Shown piece by piece: positions 34,965 through 47,240 of a stretch of DNA of 64,000 nt; position 1 is the stretch's first letter, and the number at the start of each line of letters is the position of its first letter. The notes beneath the pieces are model-generated. The model was given only the letters and a program-made list of their open reading frames with translations. It had not been told where the DNA came from and did no database searches. The stretch covers positions 26,737,344 to 26,801,343 of the forward strand of contig NW_025335568.1 of the NCBI RefSeq assembly GCF_004798865.1. The letters run 5' to 3'. This stretch comes from Varanus komodoensis (lineage: Eukaryota > Chordata > Lepidosauria > Squamata > Varanidae). Made by a program: the position numbers and the translations under genes.

Positions 34965-35765
34965 GCATGGGCACGTTAGGAAAAGGATCTTGGAGCTGCA
35001 GGGAAAGAGTATCCCATGTAGAGCAGCTGTGAAGAAGCCGAACAGCATGCCAGAGATTGTTAGGGGAAAAGATTGAACCCAAACTGCCAACACCGTTATG
35101 CCTTTATATAAATATATGGTATGACCACATTTGGAATACTGTATGAAGTTTTGGTTGCTGCTTCTTAAAAAAGAAATTGTCATGCTGGAGAAGTTGTAGA
35201 AAAAGGAAAGCAATATGATAACAGATTGGAACAATTCCTCTACAAGGAAAACTTACAATGTTTGTAATTTGTTTGTTTGTTTGGGAAAAAAGGCTGAGGG
35301 AGACACAGCACCAATATATGGATGGATGGATGCACAGAAATTGGGCAAATATCTCTTTTCCTACCTCTCACGTAATACTAGATGCCAACTTCTTTCTGTG
35401 AAGCAGAATAGTGGGATGTTCAGGATGGGAGTAAGAAGAGAAAGAAGAAGATCTTCACATGGCACATAGTTAAACTATGGAATTTACTACTGCAAGATTG
35501 GACACCAACACAGTGGTGGTGGACACCAATACTGACAGTTCAAAAAGAGATTCAACAAATTCATAGAAGATAAAGCTATCATTGGCTGCTGGTCTTTACA
35601 GTTATATGCAACTTTCAGGGCTGGATATAACACATTTCCGAGCATAAGTTGTTGGGTAATGATTAGGAGAGGGCCATTGCCCTTATGTCCTCTTGTGGGC
35701 TTCTCAAAAGCATCTGATCAGCCACCATGAGAAGCAGAATTCTGGACTACTAGGCCCTTGGTATT
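34965..35765 (+). mobile_element. CR1-type LINE, ORF2 end and 3' untranslated region
   Basis: The region follows the reptile CR1 3' end step by step: ATGACCACATTTGGAATACT near 35124, GCACATAGTTAAACTATGGA near 35461, CAACAAATTCATAGAAGAT near 35555, TCTTGTGGGCTTCTC near 35691 and a final CTGGACTACTAGGCCCTTGG. It is decayed, 5'-truncated and interrupted by stops. Short (GTTT)n and (GGAT)n runs at 35266-35283 and 35317-35332 probably grew inside it. Confidence 0.82.
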
Positions 35766-37982
35766 CCGAAAATGGTGCTAGTGCCTGCATAAGTTCGTGA
35801 CTATCTGCTCATGCAGTGCAAGAATAGGGAGATTCTCTGGACATGTTTGTGCTTTCATTTGTTCAAGAGAGGACCAGCATAAGCCTATAAATTGCAATAA
35901 GTTCTGCCCTGTTCACTTGAAATTGCTCTCAGATGCATAAAAGTGCAGCCTTATTTTCACTTTTCTCTCACAATGCTGCAGTGCAAGGTGCCCCCCACCC
36001 TCACTCTCCATCTGTGGCAGTGAAGCCTTGGCTTCAACTCAACAGGATAAAAGTAGATTTGGGCATTAAAACAATGATGAACAATCTAGAGAGATGCCTC
36101 CCTGGCTTCAGCAGAGAGCTAGAATTTTACTGCAAATGAATGATGGGAAGAAAGATTAATTTCTTACATTGAGGCAGGCAGGAGTGAGTTTCCTAATTAT
36201 TGCTTTGAGTACATCCATTGAGGATTTTAAAAAAATGGATAGCAAAATAATTAAGAATAATAGTGGCCTCAAGCACAGCGCTGCTTATAAATGTATTCAT
36301 TTCATATTCCCAGCTTTGAGATGAGTAATCATTTCTTTTTTGTACTCTGATAAAGCTTTTCTCCCACCCTCTTTTCCATCTATAGAACAGGGGGCGGTTT
36401 TGTGCTCATGATAATCTCCAAGTCATCTCTGCATTAATGCAATTCACTTGCAGATGTTATCACATAGCACAGGACGCACTGGGGCAGGCATACAGGAATA
36501 CAGGCCCTGCTCTTTGCGTTTGTGCAGTCTCTTGAAAGAAACAAAACTGAACCAGAAGGTGAATTCAAGGTGCATCTCGGAGGTGCTTTTATTCTTGAGG
36601 ATGGGGAGTGAATTCGGGAGATTTGGGGTGATCATCTAAAGCAGGAATGGGCACATTGTGGGATTGAGAGAGATGCTGCCCCTGCTGGCCCACCATCAAA
36701 TTTGGTACCAAAATTCAGCAGCACCACAATGTAGAAAAGGAAGAAAACTTCAGCTAAACTTCAGCAAAATGATGCAGGCCTTTTTTGACACCACACCATC
36801 AACCTTTGCATGTTACTGCTGCTCTAAAACCAGTTCCTTGTCCTGATGTGAGTGTGGGGCAAGAGGATTTTTACAGAGGGTGCTTCTCTGTTTAAGGTGA
36901 CAGCAGGAGCTTTGATGTCTTTGCACGGGCAGCAGCATGACAAGACAGCACACAGGCCACGTGGTCAGTTCTCCCAAGTATCCTGAGATACAGGACACTT
37001 CCAACTAATCATTTCCCACTCTTGATCTAAGTCAGCATATGCAAATGTGATGCAAGCCAGCATTCTCTCTTGCTCCTAGTTTTAGTGATGCATTTTGGCA
37101 GTAAATGGCCACCAATGGCTTCCGGTGAGAACATCCCAAGCACCAGCAGTGGAATTCTTCCATCAAATGCAATTGGAAGGTCATGCGGTAAGGATATGAT
37201 CTTCCAGTGTCACTGGCAATGGTTTCTACATTTACATCTATGCATATTAATAATGGGATATAAAATACCATAAATGGGAGTGGCCATTCTCCGTACAGGC
37301 CCTGTTCAGACACTCAGATACATGTATCCCCCATCATATGAGAGAGACAGACTGTCACCCTCCATAAAACATCATCTGTCTTCCACACGCACAGCACAGT
37401 GGATGCCTGAAGCCAGATGGATATGGGCAGGTTCCTCCTGTGATTCAGCGCCTCGCCACAGAATGAATGTTCTTCATCAGGCAGGGACCTGCAAAGGTGG
37501 ATCAGCACCACTGCTGCACAGCATCACTCTGCGGTATGCGGAGCCAGCCACCTGGGCCATTGATTCCAACTGATTCACAGAGTCCATGCCTGATCTGGAC
37601 CAGAGCTGGCTGAAAAGGGAATCATTGCTGTCATGGTTGTATTGTACTACTGCCTAGAACTTCCAGAGGGGAGATGCTGAGTGTGTCAGAGGGCTGTGGA
37701 CCTCTGCTGATGGCTGGATTCCACTGGGGGAAAGCTCTCAGAGGTTGCATCCTGGGGGTGGATGAGGTCAAAGAAGAAGTAGCAAAGCTTCTACTGTCAC
37801 TAACTGATCTTGTAAAGGCACAATTTCAGGCATGTTTAGACAGAAACTAGCCCTACAGTAACCAGCATTCCCTAACCAGCCATATTTCTGGAGAACATGT
37901 TCTGTTTGAACATACTTGTGTTTGCAACAATTCCATACTGCCAAATAATGGAAGCTCTCTAGATACAAAGGATTGTACCAAA
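35766..37982. other. intergenic, repeat-poor
   Basis: No gene or confident transposon. Positions 36230-36480 are A+T-rich with TAAT and ATTAATGCAATT motifs and no repeats, giving a non-coding-conservation look. Frames of 93-99 codons at 37032-37573 lack domains. Confidence 0.4.
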
Positions 37983-38070
37983 AGGATTGTCTTAGCTCTA
38001 TTCATGTCTACTCAGAAGTAGGTCCTATTGTTGTGTTATGGGCAAGGAGCAGGGTTAGGATGCACTCCTA
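37983..38070. repeat. small palindromic repeat, family B
   Basis: AGGATTGTCTTAGCTC, then ATGTCTACTCAGAAGTAGGTCC-like sequence, and on the far side TTAGGATGCACTCCTAAT, matching the family B plan. Confidence 0.5.
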
Positions 38071-38096
38071 ATATCAGACATCCTGGCAAGTTCAGA

Positions 38097-38124
38097 TACA
38101 CACACACAAGTGTGTGTGTGTGTG
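38097..38124. repeat. (AC)n(GT)n mirror microsatellite
   Basis: A short AC run is followed directly by a GT run, so the two halves are complementary and can form a hairpin. Confidence 0.93.
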
Positions 38125-38242
38125 GATATGGTTTCTAGTTACATAACAATTTTCAGTCAAATTGCTTAATCTTACATGCCACAGAAATAAAGTGCACACT
38201 ACAGACCTCATTTTTGCAACTTCTACTGCTGTGGGGACCTAG

Positions 38243-38468
38243 GAGCCTGTGTGGTGTAGCAGTTAAGAATGTGGGTCTGGGACTCAAGCAATCTGGGTTC
38301 TGGTCCCCACTCAGCCATGGAGCCAAACTGGCTGACTCTGGGCCAGTCACAGACGCTCAGCCCAACCTACCTCACAGGGTAGTGCTTGTGGGGACAGGAT
38401 TGACAGCAGCAGGAGAACGATGTAAGTTGTAAAAAAGAGAAAAGGTAGAATATAAATCTAATAAATAA
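38243..38468 (+). mobile_element. MIR-like (CORE) SINE
   Basis: A strong tRNA-type head, CCTGTGTGGTGTAGCAGTTAAG, with a B-box-like GGGTTCTGGTCCCCAC. A CORE region follows (GGCTGACTCTGGGCCAGTCA), then AACCTACCTCACAGGGTAG, and it ends in an (AAT)n-like tail. Confidence 0.8.
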
Positions 38469-40956
38469 GTAAATTAATAACCGCTGACCAAAGGCTGATG
38501 CTCCAGCAGCCGCTTGCACTGCTGTGTGTGCTTTCTTTCCCTGTTCAGCATAACAGTGCCACATATTGGACTGATTAAAGATAAGAGCAAGGAGGAGAAG
38601 GACTCCAGTGTCAGGGGGCTCTTTATCCATTGCAGCTCCTTAATCCTGAGCCACATAGGTGTTCCCTGTGGTGCAATATCATTGTGAAATTTACTTGGGC
38701 ATTATTTAAAATAAATAAATAAATTCAGCACCATGGACCTCATCTAGAGCAGTCCATTCACTGCAGCAACAGTAAGGAAAGAACGGAGATCCTCTGCCCC
38801 CTCAAGCAGATGCTCCCACACATCTGGCTGCTTGGGTGACCCATCACAGTAGCAGCCCTGTCATATATCCATACGATTTGGGTTTTATCTTGCAAAATCT
38901 TTATAGGTGCACTTGTACCCAGTCTTCGCATGAAATAATTCCACCTGCTTCATCAGTTAAGATGTCCAGTTATTCACCCCAAAGTGTTATGTTATGTTAT
39001 GTTATTCATTCATTTATTTAAAGTGGCTGCCTTGGTGAAGGTTCCAAGCAGGTGGAGCAAGGACCCCAGACATAAGAAGATGAAAAACCACCCTGAACCA
39101 CTAAGCTACACATACACCAAGCCATTAGATATATGTGCCTTTGATCTGGTTAACCTTTTGGCCTGAATAAGAGACTTTAAGTTGTCTGACTTATTTTCCT
39201 CCATCTGTGCCCAAACAGACAGAAATCAAATTTTTATCCCAGATCATAGGAGTATAAATCTAGAGAAAAGCCATATAAATCAATGCAGTTATTATTTTGC
39301 TTCATTCCACTAACCCTTTCTGCCTGCCTGCAACTCTCTCTCTCTCTCTCCCTAACACACACATACACACAAACCATTTATGTTGATAGATGTGACTTTG
39401 AGTAGAAGGGAAAAATAGTCCCATCTTTGGGGGCCTTGGTGAGACATATTATGGTGAGACATTCTGCTTAACAGTGGTTTAAGCAAAGCAGTTCACTGTT
39501 TGAATGAAAAAAAGAAAACACACACCACAAAAACATCTGCCTTGGAACATAAGAAAAAGTACAATTCAGCTTTTCAGTCTTTAAATCAGTTTTGTTCTCT
39601 TTGCATAAGAATGAGGCGTGGGCTTGCTGTGTTGTAAATCCAGATTCATTATTCAACAAGAACAGAATCCAGCACAAAGTTTGCTTTGTGGCTGACACTT
39701 CCTATGTATGCATCTCAGTTCTGCAGAAGCCTTAATGGAAAAGAAATGGGATCAGCATCAAAGTAAACAGGATTTTCCTATTTATTGAATCACCCAGAGC
39801 AGGGTGGGGGAGGAAGAACATTCCTGCATATATCAACATAGGCCTGCAAAGGTTGTCTGTGAATGATCACAGTTCAGCTTCTTTGGGTCTTATCCACTGC
39901 TTTCACAATGCCTGTCTAGTAAGAAGATTCGGATTCAGTGTAATGTCCCAATACTGATACTAATGGTTCCTCACCTCGCCCACTGCTCTGGTGGCTGCTA
40001 TTAACCCCCACAGGAAAGGTTCCATTGTCACCAAATGAAATCAGGACTGGTAGCAGCTGAAGGGGAGAGATTTTCATCAGGACCAGAGGGAAGGAAAAGC
40101 TTAACCAATCTGCACACTCTGCATGTTATTGGTTCTAAAATGAGTTGCAACAACAAATGATATCTTTAGCCTCATATCCAGTGTGCCCTTTAGTGGACAT
40201 CATTCATGCCATCCAAACTTCAGTGCTTAGGCTACTGCCATTTGCCCTATTTTGTGCAGGGGTTGGAAGAAGGGAGATCTGAATCTGGTAGATCTCTTGG
40301 AAAATTTTGGTGGAGCAACAAGATTTGGCTCCCTTATGTTTAGCAGGAGCAGCAACAAAATGACTCTGCCACCCCTACATTATACTACAGAAATGAAGTG
40401 GGAGAATAACCAGGAATGAATTTGTGTGTGAGAGAGCTGTGTTCGGGTTTGGTCTTCAAAACAAATTCCTGGGGTCAGACTGCCGTTCACATGGAAAGTA
40501 AGCGACCTTTCCTATAGGCTTTCTGATCACAAAGCTTGCATTTGTGCAAAGCTAAAAAGTGAAATATTGACTTGAGCCATATTGACTTGCTTGCTTGAGA
40601 GTGGAGAGGAATCTGCTGTTGTGATCCAGTGTCTCCCTGCTTTTCCTCCTGCAGAAAACTATATGAAACTTCATAGTTCAGTTTACTTGAGCTCTACAGA
40701 TATCTTTGAGAAGTGGGAGCATTGCCTGTCCACGTGAACTGAACAGTTGAAGCCAAACTGGAACACCCATCTCTTCCCTTCCTTTCAAAAAGATTCTGAT
40801 TCCTGCCTCAGGGTCGCTCCTGCTGCTTGAGGCTAGATGGTTGGTACACTGGGCACTTAATTGGTTCATTCACTTTGCCTGTCATCTTCTTACAGGATCA
40901 AGGAACACACCTCAGCCTCCTGTCCCTGCTCTGAAATGTCTTCCTCCTTTTCTAAC
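38469..40956. other. intergenic, simple repeats, no gene
   Basis: No gene recognised. Short tracts are AAAT near 38710-38725, a TTATG pentamer run at 38986-39006, and a (CT)n plus CACA-rich tract at 39333-39372. The remainder is unique. Confidence 0.45.
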
Positions 40957-41110
40957 ATAGAAACAGAGCGAGTCAGAAGGGGTCTCCTGGGTGATCTAGT
41001 CTGACCCCCAGCTCCAGCCAGCTCCACTCATGACATGCCCACCATGTGCATGTCTAGCCTATCCTTGAACACTTTCCTAAGGTGGGCTAGTCCTCATGAT
41101 CTTCACCCGG
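40957..41110 (-). mobile_element. CR1-type LINE 3' end, TTTCTATG-tail subfamily
   Basis: The plus strand starts ACATAGAAACAGAGCGAGTC, then TCTAGTCTGACCCCCAGC and CATGACATGCCCACCATG, the reverse complement of 7206-7318. It extends farther 5' than that copy. Confidence 0.75.
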
Positions 41111-41343
41111 TTATCTTGAAACTGCAAAATCCTTTCTCTGCCTCTGCGCTCTCCTCTGAGTCCATCCAAGGAAACTGTAAGAAACTGAGAGCCCCTTCTC
41201 AACATCTGCAGTCTTCCAGACGTTGTTGAACTCACCTCCCAACACCAACTATTGAGGCCTGAGAGGCATTAGAATACCAAAACATTTGTAATGGGATAGG
41301 TTTGCCACCCCTTCTGCAGAAAATGGAAAGAGTCAGTATGCAT
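41111..41343. other. intergenic spacer
   Basis: Possibly more of the decayed CR1 body, but nothing secure. Confidence 0.4.
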
Positions 41344-41425
41344 ATGAAAGAGCTGCTTCTGACCTAACAGAACAAAGCTTAATAATGAAAGAGCTGCTTC
41401 TGACCTAACAGAACAAACCTTAATA
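41344..41425. repeat. 41-bp tandem duplication
   Basis: Unit 41344-41384 is repeated immediately at 41385-41425 with a single visible difference (AAAGCTT versus AAACCTT). There is no flanking satellite, so this is an isolated and probably recent local duplication. Confidence 0.95.
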
Positions 41426-41650
41426 AGGAAGTGACCCCAAACCCAAGACTTTGCACAAGCTTTCTCTTTCAAATCCTTTTCGAATACCCTATCAGTTCAT
41501 CTTATTTTTCTTATTCATCTTGTTCCTGGTACTATAACCCAATATGCTGTGATGCAAGAATCTTCCACTAGCTTGCACAGGAGTCCATAGAAAGTCACCA
41601 GTTCATTTTCTCATTCCTTTCCAAGTTCTGTAGATCCAATTTATTAAAGC

Positions 41651-41728
41651 TGCAATCTCATACACATTAACCTAGGAATGAAGCCTACTGAACATCACAA
41701 AATTAATTTTAAGCAGACGATTGCACTT
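41651..41728. repeat. small palindromic repeat, family B
   Basis: TGCAATCTCATACACATTAACC at the left and GACGATTGCACTTTC at the right face each other as inverted ends, with a decayed centre. Confidence 0.5.
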
Positions 41729-42214
41729 TCTTTGCTTTTTTTCTGCTTCTAAACATCAAAACATTAAATATGTTGCCCTTTCCTTCCCTCCCCCTCACTT
41801 TGGTTAGTGACACTTCATGCATAAATGTTACTGCCAGACAAAATCCTCCAGTTATTTCTTAGTACTCTTGCATAGGTGAATGCAATAGCTTTGTTCAAAG
41901 GCCAGCACAATTATGAAAATAATCTTTCAGATTAAACTATCACACCTCTAACAAATAAACCTCATTAACTTTCCCTATTAATCCTTACTGTTAATTCTTC
42001 ATAGGATGAACCTGTTATATAGGAGATATTCCACTAATAACCTTTGTTAAGCCTCTCAACTTACTTAGTGGGAACTGCAGTCCTGACCGAAGGCCAAAGC
42101 AGTCGTGCACATTCTCCTTAAAGTCTACTAAGTTCGTGGGGCCTAGTAATGACTAGGACAAGAGAAGCACATGTCAGTTATATTTAAATTTGTCCACAGA
42201 AGAAAACCAGAAGG

Positions 42215-42275
42215 AGCAGGGATGGGTAGATTGTGGCTCATCAGGTGTTGTTCGGTGACTCTCATGACAGCCCTC
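42215..42275. repeat. palindromic repeat, family A, half copy
   Basis: AGCAGGGATGGGTAGATTGT and CATCAGGTGTTGTTCGG resemble the left half of family A. The right half is replaced by the SINE that follows. Confidence 0.4.
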
Positions 42276-42277
42276 AC

Positions 42278-42447
42278 AATATTGGTCTGCCTATCTAGAT
42301 CAATATTGCTGACACTGACTGGCAGCAGCTCTCCGGGGTTTCAGGCAGGAGCTTTCCCAGCCACACCTGAAGATGCAGGTCTGGAACCTTCTGCAGGCCA
42401 ACCAGTGCTCCGACACTCAGCTACAGACTTTCACCACTACCACTGAG
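42278..42447 (-). mobile_element. tRNA-derived SINE
   Basis: The plus strand reads ACACTGACTGGCAGCAGC, then TTTCAGGCAGGAGC and CTGAAGATGCAGGTCTGGAAC, and ends in the head complement ACCACTGAGCTAC. It is the same family as 3612-3800, inverted. Confidence 0.72.
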
Positions 42448-42644
42448 CTACACTCCACCCAAACATTTGCTAGATGGCTGCAGTGATGGGATCTGAAGGC
42501 AGAGAGTGCCCTCCCTTGAGTCAAAGGCAGTGGAATGGCACAGGTGCAACCGTCTTGCAGGAAGGTTTGTAGGATGCAGCCCTAATGTTTTGTGTGGGAT
42601 TTGTTTCACAATTTTTTCACAGCTTGGCTGCAAAGGGAAAGGAC
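42448..42644. other. spacer between two SINEs
   Basis: Nothing recognised. Confidence 0.4.
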
Positions 42645-42815
42645 ATATATTGGGGGAACTGCCTTATTTCAGTCAGATCAGCTTGGGATTACCCACACTC
42701 ACTGGCAGTGGTGCTCCAGGTTGGCATAGTGGAGGTTTTCCCAGCTCTGCCTGGAGATGCTGGGGATTAAACCTGTGACCTTCAGCATGAAAGCAGAAGC
42801 TGTGATACTGCTCCT
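42645..42815 (-). mobile_element. tRNA-derived SINE
   Basis: A second inverted copy about 200 bp from the first: ACTGCCTTATTTCAGTCAGA, then CTCACTGGCAGTGGTGC, CCTGGAGATGCTGGGGATTA and AACCTGTGACCTTCAGCATG. The head complement after that is decayed. Confidence 0.75.
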
Positions 42816-45304
42816 TATTCTATGGTGCTTGACTCAATACAAAATTGCAGCTGTTAGGACCCACCAGAAATCCAATGCAATAATGGAAGCTATTCAAAGG
42901 GCCTGTAACAATGTCGTTCTCTCTCCCTTCTGCTCTAATAAGGGACTATTGGCTTTTGAATAGCCTTTTTTCAGGCCTTTATAGCATGCACACTTGCGTT
43001 GATTTTTCTTTCATTTTGTTTTGCATAGCATCTTTAATGTGATTTTATTGTCTGGTAAGAAACATTTCCCCTCTCACCTCTTTCCTTGATAACTGCAGAT
43101 ATCCAGGCATGATTTTACACTTTTTTTTCTTGCCTTCACAATGAATCAAAACTCACAAAGGGAGACTATAAAAGGCTGGGCACCAGAAATATATTTGAGG
43201 GGGTGTTTTCCAAATTGTATGTACCATACATTGTACCTCTGGAGTAGAAGGTCCTTGAGGACATGTCAAAGCAAAGAACACAAACAACCAAAGCAAAACA
43301 TGTGCATAGTTGCATGTGTTCATTATGTTGGGAAGTGTGCTTATGCTGGGGACACCTCTATTAAATATATCTCAACTAGTGCTAGGATTATGCCGGAAGG
43401 GAGGAGAAGGGTAAAACAAATCATGTGGGTAGACTGTGGATAAAAATGAGTGAATCCAATTGTTAGATGCTTATTTATAATTGCTAGGATCTCACTGAAG
43501 AGCAGCACTATCTTAGAAGGGTTGCCCATAGTGACAATACAAATATATAGAGATGAGGGAAATTACTTTTTGCAAATGTAGTAGAAAAGGCTGGAAGCCT
43601 GTTGTTATGAGAAGACATTCTGTCTTTGTATCTAGGCCTTCTCTGTGTAGCCATTCTTGTTCTTCATTGTTCTGCTTTGAAGCCTGAGTTTGCGATCTAT
43701 TTTTGTTTCTCACAGTTTGGTGTCTTGCACAGTTAGGATTTTCCATGCAAAACTTGTTAATTAATCTTCTCCTGGATAGTTTTGGATATAATCTATATAG
43801 CTGAGAGCTAGGAAGGCCACTCAGTTATCTCTTGACCATACTTCAGTTGCCTAGAAAGCTTCTACTCATGGTTTGGGTGAGCTGGAACCAGATATGGCCT
43901 GGGAATCAGGTGGCTTGGTCAGTACCTTGGACAACTGGAAAGGATTGTTTACCACCACATGGGCTGGCCAAGGCCAATTGCCTGGCATGGAAATCTTCCA
44001 GATCCAGATACAATGATTTTCTGAGAGCCTTTCCTCAATACTTCTGTGCAACACATTTTAATTTGGTCTAGTTTAATGAGATCAGGTGTGATTATAAGTA
44101 GCAAAAAAAAAAAAAAAAACCTCTATGTAAAGTCAGAGAAGGTTCCTAAGAGCAGAGGTGCAAAAGCTGCTGTATGCCAGCCAGAACTGTCAGTTCTTTC
44201 CGGGGTTCTAACAGCAGGAAGAGATGTACACATTGTACTTTGTACCTAGTTTGCCTTTATAATCTCTTTTCTGGAGTCTGCTAAGGCGAAGACTGTCCTT
44301 TCTCATAGACATTTTGAAACCTCATTTTAATAACTTTTTTTATTCTCATGCACTACCAGCAGGTTGCTTGCTTGTTTGTTTTTGTGATGTTTTGTCTTGT
44401 AGTCTACTGTTCTATGCCACTTAGAGAGCCCTGTTGGATTATTCAGCAACCTATAAATTTACAAACAAACAAATAAATGTGTGCACATCCACATCCACAC
44501 TAGAATCCCTTTTTGCACTGGGCAGCCCTGCACCTTTTCTGGAGTCAAAATTTAAAAAAGATCCAGCTGCTGGTTATGGGTTGAAAATTATGTCTGTTTT
44601 GGCCCTCAGGATTGCTCTGTTAACACTTGACACCAGGGTGACATTGTCTTCTGTAATCTGGACATGGAATAAAGGACTCATAAATAAGACAACTGCAAAC
44701 GCATATGCTTACACTGTGCAAACTGCAGCCTTCCATTTTAAATGGCTTGTTCTTCATTTTGCTGTAGGACTTTATAAATATCCTGAATAATAGAAATGAC
44801 TTTATAAATTGTTTTTCCTTCCTGATTTGATCTGACCAGCAGTAGCTCTGCAATCCGGTGGGGAGTAATGTCTCATTGTCCTTTGCTCCTGCCTAGCCAA
44901 AGCAGTGTAGTACTTTAATTCAATATGATCCTGCTGTGGCCAGTTCAGTGCTAAAAGCTAATTTCCAATTCCAAATTAACAGCTCCTATAAATATTACCA
45001 GCCTTCATTTTAACACAGCAAGAAAGCCTGCCCAATGAGAATAAAAGCAATAAATATGTGTCACTTCATGTCAGCATTAAGAATCCTACGACAATCTCAT
45101 TTCTCATAGCTGATTTGTATATTTTTCATCTACATAATTAGTTATCTGAATACATGTAATAATAACTCAAATAATGCATGTACCCTCATGGAAATGGAAG
45201 TTCTAATGAAACTAATAGTGACATGTGCTGATACCCAAAAGGAATATCACAGGAAATCTTGTTCTGTCTTAACATATAATGGGATGGATTTTCAGTGCAT
45301 AGAA
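42816..45304. other. intergenic, repeat-poor; A-run; possible conserved element
   Basis: No gene accepted. A poly(A) run lies at 44103-44119, but the sequence before it does not resemble an mRNA 3' end I can identify. Positions 44860-45180 are repeat-free, A+T-rich and full of TAAT, AATTA and AATAAAAGC-like motifs, making them a candidate conserved non-coding element. Confidence 0.4.
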
Positions 45305-45400
45305 CAGCTGTTGCCAAAATTGTGCCTTCCAGATGTATAGAAATACAACTCCTGTGTTCTTCAGTAAATCCAACACTGCTGGAGAGCACCAGGTTGGGGG
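45305..45400. repeat. palindromic MITE-like repeat, family A
   Basis: Left half CAGCTGTTGCCAAAATTGTG and CCTTCCAGATGTATAG, then AAATACAACTCCTGTG. The right half TGGAGAGCACCAGGTTGGGG mirrors the left end. Confidence 0.65.
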
Positions 45401-46684
45401 AAAGTGACATAATTTTGGCATGTATGCAAATATTTCACAAAACATCTTTCAGGAAGGAAGGAGGGATTCTTAAGTACTTTCTTTTAAAATGACTACTGTG
45501 TCTGAAGACTGCTAGGTTGTCATATACCTTGATCTGAAAGCTCCAATCCCACACCCTTGTCCTAAATATTGGGAAAGGGTTTTAAGGTTGGTAAATCATG
45601 AAGGAAGAGCCTTTTAAACATGTCTAGAGGTATCATTTCTATTGCTACTAATGGTATTACTACTCATGAGCGATCACTATGCTGGAATTTCTGCTGGTCT
45701 CACTATATAGTCATATTAGCTAGATTACAAAGTACAGAATCAGTTCTTTAACGCTCTATCTCTGTTTTCACACACTGGCTGTCTATTTCCATTCCTGAAC
45801 AGTTCAGAATTTGATTGCGATTTTTATATAATCTGTAGAATATGAATCAATATATACATTGTCACGCACAAATACACACACTTGAACTATGCTTTTTCAA
45901 AATGTAAGCTATAGACCAGGTATCAACAACTATTGGAAGTGATTGGAGCTGTAATTCATAGTCTTGGTTTAGAGTCTAATCTTAAGGTTAATATAATAAT
46001 TGTTCTGCTTCAGATTTCCTTCTCCTGAAAACAGGCAAACATGCATTTTGGTAGGTACTCTATACTCTACTCTCTAAAGGAGTTGAAAGCTTCAGCTCCT
46101 TTAAAAATCAAATTTGCCATGTTCTTACTCTACCACAGAGTCAATGTGACTCAGCACTGGTGGGTTTAGAACCAAAAGAAAGTTTCAGTAGCATTGCTTT
46201 AGCTTCTTGTATTAAATGTTCCATGGCTCCACTTCCTGGTTCATTGGATTCTTCAGGCATACTTAGTAGTCACAACGAGGAAAGTCTAACTGAGTTTTCA
46301 TTTCAGTTGTGGTGGGGGACTGCATGCTTGGAAGATTAACTTCTTTTCCTAACTTCTAAATTATTTCAGTTCCAGCATAGTCTAAAACTCACGTGGCAAG
46401 CAAGCTGAACCAAACAGAGCAGAACATCCCTGTAAGAGTATCTCCTGCGCCTCAGAAAATGTGTTTATGTATCAGATTGTGAGTGATTTCATACTTATTC
46501 AAGGTTGTCTGCCACAGACTCCTCAGAAAGCAAATCAAATTGTAAAATTCAGAAAAGGCCAAGGTTGACTAGCATTGTGGCTGAGCACAAATCGCAACAA
46601 ATTCAGAGATACCTGGGAAATGGTGCAGCTGGCAGCATAAGCCACTGGACAAAATTAAAATAATGCTGTCTCTCAGCCTGACTG
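45401..46684. other. intergenic, no gene
   Basis: Unique A+T-rich sequence. Confidence 0.5.
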
Positions 46685-47240
46685 CCATTTATTTATTTAT
46701 TTGTAAAATGTATAACCTTTATATACAAGTGATCCCAGAGTGGGGTGCATGACTTTGTGAAAGACAAGCTCAATATTCTAACAATAAAATTACAAGATAA
46801 GAGGCAAAAGAACTTTGCAAAGAAACAAGTCACTAAATCAAATATTGACTCAGCAAAAAAGAAGGAGGGAGGGAGGGAAAGATCCCAATATTAGCACTGA
46901 AAAGAAAGCAAGTCAGGCATCAATAATACCTCCCCTACTAGAGCATTCCAAATTCAGAGTGCCACAACTAAGAAGGCTCTAACTTTTGGGACCCTATAAT
47001 ATATTTCTCTCATTAATGGAACTTGGAGAGCAGCCTCTTCTCAAGAACATAACACATGGGCAGAATGACTGGATAGGCAATGCTCCTTAAGATCATAATT
47101 CTGTTGGTGGAGCCAACCTAGCCTCCCTTAGCAGGGAGCTCCAGAACTTGGGAGTGGCCTCCAAGATGTCCCCAACTTACATGACTGCTGAAAGGATGTT
47201 GCATTTGCAGTGAAGAGCTTTTGAAGACAGAGTGAGAACC
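46685..47240 (-). mobile_element. decayed LINE 3' region
   Basis: A TTTATTTATTTATTTGT tract opens the block, as in an inverted (AAAT)n LINE tail. Farther on are GAGCATTCCAAATTCAGAG and CCTCCCTTAGCAGGGAGCTC, both resembling a reptile LINE segment that usually reads 'agttccagagcttgg'. A GAAGGAGGGAGGGAGGGA simple repeat lies near 46861. The element is old and the family is not certain. Confidence 0.45.

Noticed and set aside
44046-44249. Processed pseudogene ending at the A-run 44103-44119
   Set aside because: No identifiable coding sequence or poly(A) signal precedes the run, and no flanking duplication was seen.
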